Assembly: GCA_017507325.1 (NCBI GenBank)
Contig: JAFWBD010000042.1
Coordinates: forward strand, 65,979 to 102,532
Reading direction: 5' to 3'
DNA length: 36,554 bases
Source of the DNA: Clostridia bacterium
GTDB taxonomy: Bacteria; Bacillota; Clostridia; Oscillospirales; SIG627
Made by a program: the position numbers and the translations under genes. The notes under the pieces were generated by a model. It was not told where the DNA came from and searched no databases. It was given only the letters and a program-made list of their open reading frames with translations. This document shows, one piece after another, positions 1 through 8,927 of this stretch (position 1 is its first letter; each line of letters opens with the position of its first letter).

Positions 1-309
1 GGAAAGACATTTTCTCAGCCCGTCAAGAAGGGCTGAGCGGATGCAGATTCTGGCGAAGGTGCCGAAGGCGGCTCGATCCGAATCAAACAAAAGAACTGCC
101 TTGTAAAGACCGATGAAGCCCTCCTGCAAAAGATCCTCTTTTTCGGCAGAGGGAACCCCCATCGGGGCGATCATAGCGGAAATGATCGGGGTAAAGTGCT
201 CCGCCAAGCGGGAAAAGGAGCTTTCATCACCCGAAGCGGCCTTTTTTGCCAGAAGATCAAGGGAAGACACCTCCACAGCTGCAGGGGCAAATTCCGAAGA
301 TTCCGACAT
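1..309 (-). CDS. sigma-70 family RNA polymerase sigma factor, N-terminal part (cut by window edge)
   Basis: The minus-strand frame starts at ATG 309 and stays open for 103 codons to position 1. It begins MSESSEFAPAAVEVSSLDLL. Residues about 20-100 read as sigma region 2: a helix with AASGDESSFSRLAEHF, then EDLLQEGFIGLYKAV and FGTFARICIRSALLDGLRK. These match the core-binding and -10-melting helices of Spo0H/SigH-like and related alternative sigma factors. Regions 3 and 4 would lie beyond the left edge, so the exact class (SigH-like, sporulation or ECF) cannot be settled. The gene has its own consensus promoter at 341-369 and a GAAAGAGG ribosome site. It is divergent from the Dabb gene. The sigma-family call is firm; the subfamily is open. 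Confidence 0.8.
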   Translation of the reverse strand, partial: MSESSEFAPAAVEVSSLDLLAKKAASGDESSFSRLAEHFTPIISAMIAPMGVPSAEKEDLLQEGFIGLYKAVLLFDSDRAAFGTFARICIRSALLDGLRKCLS

Positions 310-340
310 AAATACCTCTTTCCGACTATTATCTTGGCTC

Positions 341-369
341 ATTATAACATCCATTTGAAATTATGTCAA
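341..369 (-). promoter_or_regulatory. sigma-A-type promoter of the sigma factor gene
   Basis: On the minus strand, TTGACA (369-364) and TATAAT (346-341) are separated by exactly 17 bases. This is a full consensus match about 30 bases upstream of ATG 309. Confidence 0.8.
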
Positions 370-468
370 GCATTTTAATAAAAATAAAAGGAATTGAAAC
401 ATTTTTTTGATACTTTTTTGTGATTTTGTACACAAAAAAAGCAAAAGACCGTTTTTTTTCGACACTTC

Positions 469-497
469 TTGCCTTTCGGGCAAAAATGTGTTACAAT
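469..497 (+). promoter_or_regulatory. promoter of the Dabb gene
   Basis: TTGCCT (469-474) and TACAAT (492-497) have a 17-base spacer. The -10 box ends 28 bases before ATG 526. A GAGGAG ribosome site lies between. Confidence 0.7.
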
Positions 498-525
498 GAG
501 AAAAAATTGACAGAGGAGAATTTCG

Positions 526-834
526 ATGATACGTCATATGGTAATGTTCCGTTTCAAGGAGGAGGCAGAGGGGAGAAGCAAGGCTGAAAACGTGGCCATG
601 ACCCGCGAAAAGCTTTTGGCCTTGAAGGAAAAGATCCCGTATATTCTGAACACCCGAGTGGAGATCAACGCCGCAGGTGCCTCGGGAGAAAATGCAGATC
701 TGCTTCTGATCTCCGATTTTGAGTCCTTTGAGACGCTGAATGCTTATATCGTCCACCCCGATCACGTGGCGGTGGGTGCCTTTATGAGCCCCTTGAAGGA
801 GGGCAGACAGGCAATCGACCTTCTCTTGGACTGA
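526..834 (+). CDS. Dabb (stress-responsive A/B barrel) domain protein
   Basis: This 102-residue protein starts MIRHMVMFRFKEEAEG, the usual opening of a Dabb domain: a first beta strand with His, followed by a Lys/Glu-rich helix. It ends with the typical HPDHVAVGAFMSPLKEGRQAI segment. Length and order fit the small dimeric ferredoxin-like family found in many bacteria and plants. Most bacterial members have no assigned reaction, so only the fold can be given. It stands alone between a divergent sigma factor and a convergent helicase, with its own promoter and the ribosome site GAGGAG. Its stop codon lies 9 bases from the helicase stop. Confidence 0.85.
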   Translation: MIRHMVMFRFKEEAEGRSKAENVAMTREKLLALKEKIPYILNTRVEINAAGASGENADLLLISDFESFETLNAYIVHPDHVAVGAFMSPLKEGRQAIDLLLD

Positions 835-835
835 T

Positions 836-851
836 TGGCGCTTCAGCGCCA
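836..851. terminator. small hairpin between convergent genes
   Basis: TGGCGC-TTCA-GCGCCA forms a 6-bp stem between the Dabb and helicase genes and covers the helicase stop codon. No T-run follows on either strand, so termination here would be weak. Confidence 0.35.
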
Positions 852-3107
852 GAATCGTTCCAATTCCTGCCGAAGGGCCGATTCCCGCTCTAAAATTTCG
901 GCGTTCTCCCAGCCCTCGGGGAACAGCTCGCGAATGTCCTCTCCCCGATAGCGGCTGTCGCACAGGATCAGAAAGCCCCGATCCTCTTCGCTGCGGATGA
1001 CCCTTCCCGCCGCCTGCAAAACGCGGCTCCAGCCCGGCAGGGTGTAGGCAAAGCTTTTGCCGTCCATATCCCGCTTATAATAGGAAGCGCATTCCGCCTC
1101 GGCCTCGGGAGAGGGAGGGGGAAAGCCCGTTCCCACGATGATCTCGCCCGAAAGGGAATCACCCTTCAGATCGATTCCTTCGGAAAAGATTCCGCCGAGA
1201 ACGCAAAAGCCGATCAGAACACCCTTGCGGCCTTTTTCAAACGCTTTGAGAAAGGCCGTTCTTTTTTTTGCCGTCATCACCCGCTCCTGAATCAGAATGC
1301 TGTCGTCAAAATAGCGGCGCTTGTATTCCTGAGAAACCAGATTTAAGTAATCAAAGGAAGGAAGAAAGACCATATAATTGCCCTCTTTGGAGCGGGTGGC
1401 ACTGCGGATAATGCTGCAAATGCTTTTGGCGGTCTGAAAACGGTTGGAATAGGAAACGTCCACCGGGCAGATCCCCACGAAGAGATTTTCTTTGGGAAAG
1501 GGAGAAGACAGCACCAGAAAACGGTCGTTTTCGGTACCGCCGAGCAGATCGAAATAATATTCCTTTGGGAGCAGAGTGGCGGAAAAGAACACCGTGCTTC
1601 TCCAGCCCGCGGCCCCCGTCCCGATGCGGCGCTTGGGATTGACAAGATAAATGCGGCAACCGCCCTCGGGTGGGTAGAGGGTGGCAAAATCCTCGTCGTA
1701 CATCCGAAACAGAAGAGAAAACTTCTTGCATTTTCCGTACAGCTCCCGAAGCTGCTTGCGGGTTTCCTCCGTTAAAAGACCGAAGCCGCCGTGCAGGGCA
1801 AATCCCAATTTCGGCAAAAGGGCCTCCACCGCCTTCGCCAGAGCCTCGGGAGGAGAAAAGCTGAAATACTCCTTGGATTCCTCCCGCTTTTTGGTCATCA
1901 GGCAGAATTCGGCGGTCAAGGGGGCAAAATGCTCCCGAAGCATACGGCTGCAGGCACTGCTGTCGCGGAAGAAAAAGTCCAGATCCTCGGGGGAGAGCCC
2001 TTGGGTGTAATTCTCCCGAATGCGATTCGGCAGATTGTGCGCCTCGTCCACCAAAAGGATCCCCTCCTTTTCGGCGGGAAAAATGGCGGTGGCAGGATCG
2101 AAAAGATGGTTGTAATCGCCGATGACGACCTGACAGAAGGGATGTATTTTTTTGGCCAATTCAAAGGGGCAGATCCGATAGAGCTGAGAGGCGGCCCTCA
2201 ATTCCTTTTCCGTGATGCAGGAAAAGGCGGAAAGATAGGCCAGAGCGGGAGCCAGCCTTTTTTCGGGCTCCTCCCTCAAAGGGCAGTCCCGATGCAGGCA
2301 CTCCTCCCGATTTTCGGGGCAAAGGCTGATGCGGGAGCCCAGCACCAGTGTGCGGAGAGAGCGTATCTTCTGCAGAGCCTCCACCGCGCCCATCGCCTGC
2401 AGCTTCAAGGTATTTTTCGGTGAAGCGTAAAACACCTTCGAGGCCTTTCCGGTCTCCAGTGCCCGCAGGGCGGGATACAAAACGGCCAGCGTCTTGCCGA
2501 TACCCGTGGGCGCACAGGCCATCAGCCCGCTTCGGCTCTTGATGGCATCCCAAACGGCGTGGATCAATTCCTTTTGCCCGTCACGAAGCGAGGTGTAGGG
2601 AAAGGCAATGGAGACGGCGGGCTTTTCCCACAGCGGGGAAAGAGAGAAGATCTGCCGCACCTCCTCCGAGATCAATCGGGAGATTTCCTCCTGCTCCCGA
2701 ATCTCCTCTTCCTTTTCCATCCGCCCTTCGGCAAATACCGATAAGCGAATGCGAACGCGAGAGGTTTTCTTGGCCAGCATCAGAGCCAAAGCCAAAATTC
2801 TTGCCCGCAGCAGATGGCGGGGACGATGACGGTTAAAATCCACAAAGCGCTCCGCTGCGACCTCCTCCTCTAAAAGAAAAAGGTCCCCCTCTTTTACGAT
2901 GCGATCCGCCGTTCCCCGCAAAATCAGATCCTGATCGGGGCGGTGAAGGGTCAGAGAAAGGGGGACGTTTTCAAAGGCCTCGCCCTCTTCTCCCATCAAA
3001 GAAGCGCGCAAGGAGGCCTCGGGCCTTTTTTTGCGGTAAGGCTCGCTGCTTTCAGAGGGAAACAAAAGGGAGAGGACCTCCTCCAGATTCGAAATCTCGC
3101 CGGTCAT
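843..3107 (-). CDS. XPD/DinG-type superfamily 2 DNA helicase with degenerate nuclease-like N-terminus
   Basis: This 754-residue protein is numbered from ATG 3107 (MTGEISNLEE). Residues 199-206 are APTGIGKT (Walker A) and 354-357 are DEAH. Cysteines 263, 270, 275 and 313 lie between them, as expected for the 4Fe-4S cluster of XPD/DinG helicases. The C-terminal half carries helicase motifs including VFFSATL, QAAGRVIRSEEDRG and a GEIIVGTGFP segment. Residues 50-120 resemble the PD-(D/E)xK module found at the N-terminus of many clostridial relatives: RGTADRI, then LLEEEVA, then a helix. The usual E-x-K lysine is absent, so nuclease activity is doubtful. An upstream in-frame start at 3212 would add 35 residues. 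I prefer 3107 because GGAAGGAG precedes it. The start overlaps the upstream gene by 56 bases. The role is probably 5'-3' unwinding in DNA repair (inferred). Confidence 0.85.
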   Translation of the reverse strand: MTGEISNLEEVLSLLFPSESSEPYRKKRPEASLRASLMGEEGEAFENVPLSLTLHRPDQDLILRGTADRIVKEGDLFLLEEEVAAERFVDFNRHRPRHLLRARILALALMLAKKTSRVRIRLSVFAEGRMEKEEEIREQEEISRLISEEVRQIFSLSPLWEKPAVSIAFPYTSLRDGQKELIHAVWDAIKSRSGLMACAPTGIGKTLAVLYPALRALETGKASKVFYASPKNTLKLQAMGAVEALQKIRSLRTLVLGSRISLCPENREECLHRDCPLREEPEKRLAPALAYLSAFSCITEKELRAASQLYRICPFELAKKIHPFCQVVIGDYNHLFDPATAIFPAEKEGILLVDEAHNLPNRIRENYTQGLSPEDLDFFFRDSSACSRMLREHFAPLTAEFCLMTKKREESKEYFSFSPPEALAKAVEALLPKLGFALHGGFGLLTEETRKQLRELYGKCKKFSLLFRMYDEDFATLYPPEGGCRIYLVNPKRRIGTGAAGWRSTVFFSATLLPKEYYFDLLGGTENDRFLVLSSPFPKENLFVGICPVDVSYSNRFQTAKSICSIIRSATRSKEGNYMVFLPSFDYLNLVSQEYKRRYFDDSILIQERVMTAKKRTAFLKAFEKGRKGVLIGFCVLGGIFSEGIDLKGDSLSGEIIVGTGFPPPSPEAEAECASYYKRDMDGKSFAYTLPGWSRVLQAAGRVIRSEEDRGFLILCDSRYRGEDIRELFPEGWENAEILERESALRQELERFWR

Positions 3108-3555
3108 AGGGGGTTTGCTCCTTCCAAACAAATTCTGCCAAGGATACGGTAAAGCCGAGAACGATATTTTTATAAAGGCTGTAATTCCGATCGAAAAAAA
3201 CGGGTTTTTCAAAGGGCCCGATGCTGATCCCCTTCCAGAAGATCTCCCGCTGAAGACAAAGCATGGCCCGATCCTCTCCGATGCTGGAGAGGGTGACGGG
3301 ATCGTTTCGGTTCATGCCGACGGAAAAGGCCTTTCCCGTTCCGCTGAATTTTTCGGCGGAAAGGAAGCCGGGGATCAAAAGGATCTCGGTGCGGAAGGGC
3401 CATTTTCTCGGCAAAAAGGAAAGATCCCAGATCATCAGATCGTATAAAACGTTCCTTCGCGCCCGTTCCAGATGAACGGCGGAGGAAAAGGGAGAGAGGC
3501 TTCTTTTCAGAGCGGTCTCCAAAATCGGAAAGGTTTCGTATACGGCGATATTCAT
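3052..3555 (-). CDS. conserved hypothetical protein upstream of the helicase
   Basis: This 167-residue protein begins MNIAVYETFPIL, preceded by AAGGGGGAG three bases before ATG. The middle reads ILLIPGFLSAEKF, then VTLSSIGEDRAMLCLQREI. That segment resembles a conserved clostridial protein of unknown function known to me only from such genomes. There is no signal peptide, no membrane segment and no nucleotide-binding motif. It lies 62 bases after engB and its 3' end overlaps the helicase start, so translational coupling with the helicase is likely. A possible weak promoter (TTGTCT, CAGAAT) lies in the gap. The function is unknown; association with the helicase is inferred from the overlap only. 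Confidence 0.65.
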   Translation of the reverse strand: MNIAVYETFPILETALKRSLSPFSSAVHLERARRNVLYDLMIWDLSFLPRKWPFRTEILLIPGFLSAEKFSGTGKAFSVGMNRNDPVTLSSIGEDRAMLCLQREIFWKGISIGPFEKPVFFDRNYSLYKNIVLGFTVSLAEFVWKEQTPYDRRDFESGGGPLPFVSL

Positions 3556-3617
3556 AAGCTCCCCCTTCGGCTTTGATTCTGCTATTGTTACCGAAAGAAG
3601 ACAAAATATGCGCCCGA

Positions 3618-4217
3618 TCAGGAATTTCTTTCCGCCGAAAAGGCCTCTACGGCGTTTTCAATGATGCTCCAAACGCGATCCGCACCCTCGCCCGAAAGAG
3701 AGGAAAAGGGAAAAACGGGCGTAGGAAATACCTCCTCCTCCAGAGCCGAAAGATTCTTTTCGCGGTTGGTTTTGTTCAGCTTATCCAGCTTGGTGGCCAC
3801 CACCACAAAGGGAATGCCCACCTCCCGAAGAAAGGAGATCATCATACGGTCGTCCTTGGAGGGACCCGTTTTCAGATCCACCAGCTGCAGCACCAGCGCC
3901 AGATCCTCGTGGCGGCAAAAATAGGCGTCGGTCAAGGAGGACCAAGCTCTTTTTTCCGCCTCGCTGCGGCGGGCAAAGCCGTAGCCGGGCAGATCCACCA
4001 AATAGCAGGCGCCGTCCAGATCAAAGAAATTGACGGTCACGGTCTTTCCCGGAGAGGAGGAGACTCTTGCCAGACTTTTTCGGCCCAGAAGGCGGTTGAG
4101 GGCCGAGCTTTTTCCGACGTTGCTCCGACCGGAGAAGGCGATCTGGCAACGCCCGTCCCGGATCAGTTGATCGCGCCTTCCCGCGGAGATGGTCAGAGAT
4201 ACGTTATGCTTATTCAT
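3618..4217 (-). CDS. engB: EngB/YsxC/YihA ribosome-biogenesis GTPase
   Basis: This 199-residue TRAFAC GTPase has G1 GRSNVGKS (30-37), G3 DLPGYG (75-80), G4 TKLDK (142-146) and a G5-like FSSLSGEG near the C-terminus. SSSPGKT (53-59) is the G2/switch-I region. Length and motifs match EngB (YsxC in Bacillus subtilis), an essential factor for 50S subunit assembly. Its ATG overlaps the lon stop codon in an ATGA (4214-4217), so the two are translationally coupled. The lon-engB order is the one seen in Bacillus (lonA-ysxC), which supports both calls. Confidence 0.95.
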   Translation of the reverse strand: MNKHNVSLTISAGRRDQLIRDGRCQIAFSGRSNVGKSSALNRLLGRKSLARVSSSPGKTVTVNFFDLDGACYLVDLPGYGFARRSEAEKRAWSSLTDAYFCRHEDLALVLQLVDLKTGPSKDDRMMISFLREVGIPFVVVATKLDKLNKTNREKNLSALEEEVFPTPVFPFSSLSGEGADRVWSIIENAVEAFSAERNS

Positions 4218-6559
4218 TCTTTCACCAACGCGACCCGCAAAACGTCCTCAATGCTGTGGCAGGGAACAAATTCCATTTCAGCCAAGGCCTTGGGGTCCAC
4301 GTCCTCCAGATCCTTTTGATTGTCGGCGGGGAACAGAACCGTGCGGATGCCCGCCCGCAGAGCGGCGCCCGCCTTTTCCCGCAATCCGCCGATGGGAAGA
4401 ACCTTCCCGTGAAGGGTGATTTCTCCCGTCATGGCAACGTCGCCCCGAACGGGAATGCCCGATAGCAAAGAGGCCAGACAAGTCACCAGGGTAACGCCCG
4501 CGCTGGGGCCGTCCTTGGGAATGGCACCCTCGGGCAGGTGAACGTGAAGATCGGAATTTTTATAAAATTCGGGATCCCGAACGGCAAAGCCCTCCGGATC
4601 GGAGCGAATCAGAGAAATGGCCGCCTTGGCGGATTCCTTCATCACGTCTCCCAGGGAGCCGGTCAATTCGAGCTTTCCCGAGCCGGAGAGACACAGCGCC
4701 TCCACCTCCAGCATTTCTCCTCCCGACATGGTCCAGGCAAGGCCGTTGACCACGCCGATGCGGGGAGGAAGATTCTTCTTCTCGGGAAGGATTTTTTCCT
4801 TGCCCAAAAACTCCGTCAGATTCTTTTCGGTAACCGAAACCTTCTCGGCCCCCTCCAGAACCTTCTTTGCGCTTTTGCGGCAGATTCGTGCGATCTCCCG
4901 CTCCAGCTTTCGAACCCCCTGCTCGCGGGTATAGGAGCGGATGATCCGCCGCAGAGCCCCGACGCTGATGCGAAGATGGCGCGATTCAAGACCGTGCTCC
5001 TTTAATTGCTTGGGGATCAGATGATTTTTGGCAATGGCGCATTTCTCGCTTTCGGTATAGCCGTTGATATGGATCAGCTCCATTCGGTCCAGAAGAGCGG
5101 GAGGAATGGTGGCGGTATCGTTGGCGGTGGCAAGAAATACACAAGAGGAAAGATCCACGGGTAATTCCACGAAATGATCGCGGAAGGCGTGGTTTTGAGC
5201 GGAATCCAAAACCTCCAGAAGGGCGGAGGAGGGATCACCGTGGGAATCGCGGGTAAGCTTGTCAATTTCATCCAGCGTGATCAAGGGGTTCATAGACCCT
5301 GCCTGACAAAGGGCGGTGATGATGCGGCCGGGCATGGCGCCGATATAGGTCTTTCGATGACCGCGAATATCCGCTTCATCCCGAACGCCGCCCAAGGAAA
5401 TGCGCACGTATTTTCTTCCCAGCGCCTCCGCAATGGAGGAGGCAATGCTGGTCTTTCCCACGCCGGGTGCGCCCACCAGACACAGGATCTGCCCCTGAAC
5501 TCTGCCGCGCAGAGCCGAGGCGGACAAAAATTCCAGAATCCGTTCCTTGACCTTTTCCAGTCCGTCGTGATCCCGATCCAGAATCTTTTTGGCCTTTTCG
5601 GGGTCGATGCAGTCCTCGGTCACGGTCTGCCAAGGGATCTCCAGACAGGTTTCAATATAATTGTTCAAAAGAGCCGCCTCCGAGGAGCCGAAGGGCATTT
5701 GGCGAACCTTTTTGGCTTGAGAGGTCAATTTTTCCCGAATGGCATCGGGCAGGGAGGCCTTCTGAATGCGGGAAAGAAGATCCTGATCGTCCTCCGTCGG
5801 CTCGGGAGGAACGGTCTCCTCGCCGTAAAGCTCACTCTGGATCACCCGCAGCTGCTCGCGCAGATAGATTTCCCTCTGCTGATCGTCCAGATGACCCTGC
5901 ACCTTGCGCGCAAGGCTGCTCTCCAGCTTTGCAACGCTCTTTTCCCGCTCCAGAAGTTCTTTTAAGCGAAGGACACGCTCGCAAGGATCGAACAGAGACA
6001 AAATCTCCTGCTTGTCCTCGGTACGGCGGAGAATGTTGGCGGCGATATAGTCGGCCAAAAAGGCGGGATCCTCAATGGTTTGAAGGGCGCCCGTCATTTC
6101 GGGAGAAAATTTGGGAAGGAAGACGGAAAGCTCCTCCACGCTGTGCAAAAGGCTTCTGCGATAGGCATCGGCGGTCACGCCGTCGGTCAGACGGATCTCC
6201 TTTTGTACCAGATCGGCACCCAAAGAGCCGTTTTCCAAACGGAAGATCTGCAACACCTCACCGCGGCCGAGGCCCTCGGTGATGATGCGGTAGCTGTTAT
6301 CGGGAAGCTTGATGGATTGCTTGATGCGGGAAATGACACCCACCCGATTCAAATCCCGAGGCTCGGGCTTTTCCACGGAAGCATCCTTTTGTGTAAGGAG
6401 AAAGACCAGCCCGTCGGCGGCCAAGGCCGATTCCACGGCGCGAACGGTCATTTCTCTGGCAACTTCAAAACTGGTGTCGATCTCGGGAAAGACCACAAGT
6501 CCCCGCAGGGCCAGAACGGGCAAGGAGAGCCGATCCAGTTTTTCGGTGTATTGAGACAT
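4214..6559 (-). CDS. lon: Lon ATP-dependent serine protease
   Basis: This protein has 781 residues from ATG 6559 ([10 protein letters not shown]). The N-terminal substrate-binding domain begins [16 protein letters not shown] coiled middle section (about 195-250) precedes the AAA+ domain, with Walker A GAPGVGKT (363-370) and Walker B LITLDEID (426-433). The C-terminal protease has Ser 686 in KDGPSAGVT and Lys 729 in GGLREK. The 43-residue spacing equals that of the Escherichia coli Ser-Lys dyad. The enzyme degrades misfolded and regulatory proteins in the cytoplasm. An alternative TTG start at 6580 has AAAGGA seven bases upstream and would add seven residues. The ATG has GAAAGGA about 12 bases upstream, so the choice is not fully decided. 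No CIRCE or CtsR box was seen upstream. Confidence 0.96.
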   Translation of the reverse strand: MSQYTEKLDRLSLPVLALRGLVVFPEIDTSFEVAREMTVRAVESALAADGLVFLLTQKDASVEKPEPRDLNRVGVISRIKQSIKLPDNSYRIITEGLGRGEVLQIFRLENGSLGADLVQKEIRLTDGVTADAYRRSLLHSVEELSVFLPKFSPEMTGALQTIEDPAFLADYIAANILRRTEDKQEILSLFDPCERVLRLKELLEREKSVAKLESSLARKVQGHLDDQQREIYLREQLRVIQSELYGEETVPPEPTEDDQDLLSRIQKASLPDAIREKLTSQAKKVRQMPFGSSEAALLNNYIETCLEIPWQTVTEDCIDPEKAKKILDRDHDGLEKVKERILEFLSASALRGRVQGQILCLVGAPGVGKTSIASSIAEALGRKYVRISLGGVRDEADIRGHRKTYIGAMPGRIITALCQAGSMNPLITLDEIDKLTRDSHGDPSSALLEVLDSAQNHAFRDHFVELPVDLSSCVFLATANDTATIPPALLDRMELIHINGYTESEKCAIAKNHLIPKQLKEHGLESRHLRISVGALRRIIRSYTREQGVRKLEREIARICRKSAKKVLEGAEKVSVTEKNLTEFLGKEKILPEKKNLPPRIGVVNGLAWTMSGGEMLEVEALCLSGSGKLELTGSLGDVMKESAKAAISLIRSDPEGFAVRDPEFYKNSDLHVHLPEGAIPKDGPSAGVTLVTCLASLLSGIPVRGDVAMTGEITLHGKVLPIGGLREKAGAALRAGIRTVLFPADNQKDLEDVDPKALAEMEFVPCHSIEDVLRVALVKE

Positions 6560-6617
6560 ACGAGTTTTTGTTCCTTTCAAATGGTTATCCTTTTTGTGAG
6601 AACCCCCACGATACGAT

Positions 6618-6646
6618 AATATAACACACTTTCGAGAAAAAGGAAA
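6618..6646 (-). promoter_or_regulatory. probable lon promoter
   Basis: On the minus strand TTTCCT (6646-6641), 17 bases, and TATATT (6623-6618) precede lon. The -35 box is only moderate, so this is a likely rather than certain promoter. It would drive lon, engB and probably the two genes below. Confidence 0.5.
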
Positions 6647-6702
6647 TGATTTTTCGGGATTTTTTTGAAAAAAGCTTCATTTTTTTGATCCGGATTTGCT
6701 CT

Positions 6703-6729
6703 TTGCGCACTTTTGTGGTAGACTATAAA
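6703..6729 (+). promoter_or_regulatory. weak promoter candidate for the kinase-like gene
   Basis: TTGCGC (6703-6708) and TATAAA (6724-6729) are separated by 15 bases, shorter than the optimum. They lie 50 bases before ATG 6779. A GGGAGGAGAAGGG ribosome site follows. Confidence 0.4.
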
Positions 6730-6778
6730 GACAAAACGGCCCGGTGCGAGGCTTTTTCGGGAGGAGAAGGGACAAAAT

Positions 6779-7804
6779 ATGAAAAGGAACGGCGATCGGA
6801 ATCAAAACAAGAGGACAAAGCTTTCGTGGACGGAGGCGATCGGGTGTATTTCGGTTCCCGGAGCGGTGGCGGATCGGGAGGGAAAATTGAAATACCGAAA
6901 CCGCGCCGCCGTGATGCTGCTGCCGTCTCTTTCGATTCTGCGGGAGTTTTTGGCGCAGCCCTCCGTTCGCGGCGGAAAAACGGGGCTTCAAAGCATTACG
7001 CTGGGAAACGAGCGGTATTTTCTTTTGAGCTTGCCGAGACGGGAGGGGATGCGGGCCTATCTGTTCCTGGAGGATTTTCTCCCCTTTCACGATGCTCTTT
7101 CCTGCGAATTGATGCGGAAAACGGACAGCTTTCTGGAAAAGCTGGAGGAGAAGCATCTTTTGCAGATTCCTTCCGAGAAGCGAAGAGAATTGACGGATCG
7201 GGTCATTGCCGAAAGCTGTCGCCTTCGAAGAGAAAACGGAATGCTGACCCGCCTTTTGACCCTGAAACAGAGAACGAGAAGCGGGGAAAGGGAGGCGTTT
7301 TGCAACGTGAAGGGACTTTTCGGTCAGCTTTCCCGTTATTTGAATTCGCTTCGGCGGGAGGTTCGGATCGAATGCGGAGAAAACCTTGTGGCGGCCTCGG
7401 ATCCCAACGTTCTTCTGTTTCCCCTGCTCCACGCTCTGCAGTTTTCGTTTTTGTGCTCCGACGGCCGAAGCAGTCGCATCCTTGCCGAACGTGAAAAGGG
7501 ACTCGTTCGGGTGACGGTGTCCTTTCCGGATGAGAAGGGAATGATGGAGGTGCTGTCCCGTTTTCTGCTGGAAGGCATACTTGATGAGCAAGGCGTGGAT
7601 TTTCTCGGCTTTTCGTCGCTGTTTTGTGCCCTCCTTTCCATGAAAAAGGAGGGGCTTTCCGCTTCCTTTTACAGTAGTGCCGGGCAAGGAAAAATCGTGA
7701 TGCTGTTTCCCGAGGCGGACGTGGATTCCGCTTTGTTTTTGGAGGCAAGCCGAAGCGGCAAGGAACAAAGCTTTGAGGAGCTTATTCGGGAAATTCTCTT
7801 TTGA
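6779..7804 (+). CDS. degenerate histidine-kinase-like protein (PAS-like plus ATPase-like remnants)
   Basis: This 341-residue soluble protein has no signal peptide. Residues about 20-50 (AVADREGKLKYRNRAAV) look like the start of a PAS domain. Residues about 100-140 contain FHDALSCELMRKTDSFLEKLE, where a kinase would have its dimerisation helix. DPNVLLFPLLHALQFS sits where a HATPase N-box (usually an NLL-NA pattern) would be. The end, from LGFSSLFCALLS to FYSSAGQGKIVMLFP, mimics the end of a HATPase domain. The N-box asparagine and the GxGxG loops are not visible, so phosphotransfer seems unlikely. I infer a pseudokinase or diverged sensor. No response regulator is adjacent. It could equally be an unrelated protein; the fold assignment rests on pattern reading alone. 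Confidence 0.5.
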   Translation: MKRNGDRNQNKRTKLSWTEAIGCISVPGAVADREGKLKYRNRAAVMLLPSLSILREFLAQPSVRGGKTGLQSITLGNERYFLLSLPRREGMRAYLFLEDFLPFHDALSCELMRKTDSFLEKLEEKHLLQIPSEKRRELTDRVIAESCRLRRENGMLTRLLTLKQRTRSGEREAFCNVKGLFGQLSRYLNSLRREVRIECGENLVAASDPNVLLFPLLHALQFSFLCSDGRSSRILAEREKGLVRVTVSFPDEKGMMEVLSRFLLEGILDEQGVDFLGFSSLFCALLSMKKEGLSASFYSSAGQGKIVMLFPEADVDSALFLEASRSGKEQSFEELIREILF

Positions 7805-7852
7805 GGAAGGGTTTCACAAAGCGTTTTTTTGTTGCAAAAATACGGATTTCTA

Positions 7853-7881
7853 TTGCAAAAAGAAATAAGCTGTAGTATACT
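7853..7881 (+). promoter_or_regulatory. pfkA promoter
   Basis: TTGCAA (7853-7858), 17-base spacer, TATACT (7876-7881). The identical box pair recurs in front of the LCP gene at 13935. Confidence 0.75.
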
Positions 7882-7920
7882 GCTAACAGAATATGTTAAC
7901 TTTCGGGAGTTTTTTCAAAA

Positions 7921-8901
7921 ATGGAAAAAAAAGAGTTTAAAAGAATCGGTGTTTTGACCTCCGGCGGCGATGCCCCGGGAATGAATGCAGCCATTCGTGC
8001 GGTGGTTCGTTCCGGCTTATATCACGGTCTTCAGGTATTCGGCATTCGAAGAGGCTACGAGGGCCTTTTGGAGGGAGAGATCACCGAAATGGGAAATCAC
8101 TCCGTTTCCAATATCATCAACCGCGGCGGCACCGTTCTTCTGACGGCGCGAAGCGTGGAATTCAATACCCCCGAGGGAGTGGCGCGGGGTAAGGCCATGG
8201 CGGAGATCTTCCGTCTGGATGCTCTGGTGATCATCGGCGGGGACGGCTCCTTCCGCGGTGCCGGAGATCTGCATCGGCTGGGAGTTCCCGTGGTGGGGAT
8301 TCCCGCTACCATTGATAACGATATCGGATGCAGCGACTACACCATTGGGTACGATACGGCTATGAACACCGTCAAGGAGGCCATTGACCGCATTAAGGAC
8401 ACGGCCTATTCCCACGAGCGCTGCAGCGTGGTGGAGGTTATGGGGAGAAATGCGGGCTATATTGCCGTCAACTGCGGGATCGCAGGCGGTGCGGAGGCTT
8501 GTATCATTCCCGAAAAGGAATTCGACGTGGGCGAGGACATCATCAAGCCCATTCTTTCCTGCCGCAATGCGGGCAAGCACCACTACATCGTCATCAATGC
8601 GGAGGGCGTGGGAAAAACCATGGAGATCGCCGAGGAGATCCGCAGCAAAACAGGCATTTCCACCACCACCACCATTTTGGGCCACCAGCAGCGGGGCGGC
8701 AGTCCCACGGTGCGGGATCGCGTAGCGGCCTCTCTGATGGGCGCCAAGGCCACGGAGCTTTTATCTCAAGGGATCTCCGGCAGAATCGTGGCCATGCGGG
8801 GAGAGTCGGTGATCGATCTGGACATCGAAGAGGCCCTGAATATGAAAAAGGAGATCAGCGAGGATCTGATTCGGACGGGAAAGATCCTTTCGCTGTACTG
8901 A
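7921..8901 (+). CDS. pfkA: 6-phosphofructokinase, ATP-dependent
   Basis: This 326-residue protein matches the usual 319-325 of bacterial PfkA. TSGGDAPGMNAAIRAV (13-28) is the ATP-binding N-terminus. IIGGDGSFRGA carries Gly where pyrophosphate-dependent enzymes have Asp, and PATIDNDI has Ala rather than Lys. Both point to ATP as donor. VEVMGRNAGYIA and GHQQRGGSPTVRDR are the substrate-binding and interface segments. The enzyme phosphorylates fructose 6-phosphate in glycolysis. It is monocistronic, with its own promoter at 7853 and a terminator at 8928. The ribosome site is a modest CGGGAG 12 bases before ATG. Confidence 0.97.
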   Translation: MEKKEFKRIGVLTSGGDAPGMNAAIRAVVRSGLYHGLQVFGIRRGYEGLLEGEITEMGNHSVSNIINRGGTVLLTARSVEFNTPEGVARGKAMAEIFRLDALVIIGGDGSFRGAGDLHRLGVPVVGIPATIDNDIGCSDYTIGYDTAMNTVKEAIDRIKDTAYSHERCSVVEVMGRNAGYIAVNCGIAGGAEACIIPEKEFDVGEDIIKPILSCRNAGKHHYIVINAEGVGKTMEIAEEIRSKTGISTTTTILGHQQRGGSPTVRDRVAASLMGAKATELLSQGISGRIVAMRGESVIDLDIEEALNMKKEISEDLIRTGKILSLY

Positions 8902-8927
8902 TCCTGCAGGCAAAGAATCGAGTAAAA

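Noticed and set aside
1791..2423. 210-codon plus-strand frame inside the helicase gene
   Set aside because: Antisense to clear helicase motifs; no start signals.
6559..6779. Heat-shock operator (CIRCE or CtsR box) ahead of lon
   Set aside because: Neither the TTAGCACTC inverted repeat nor tandem GGTCAAA heptamers are present in the interval.
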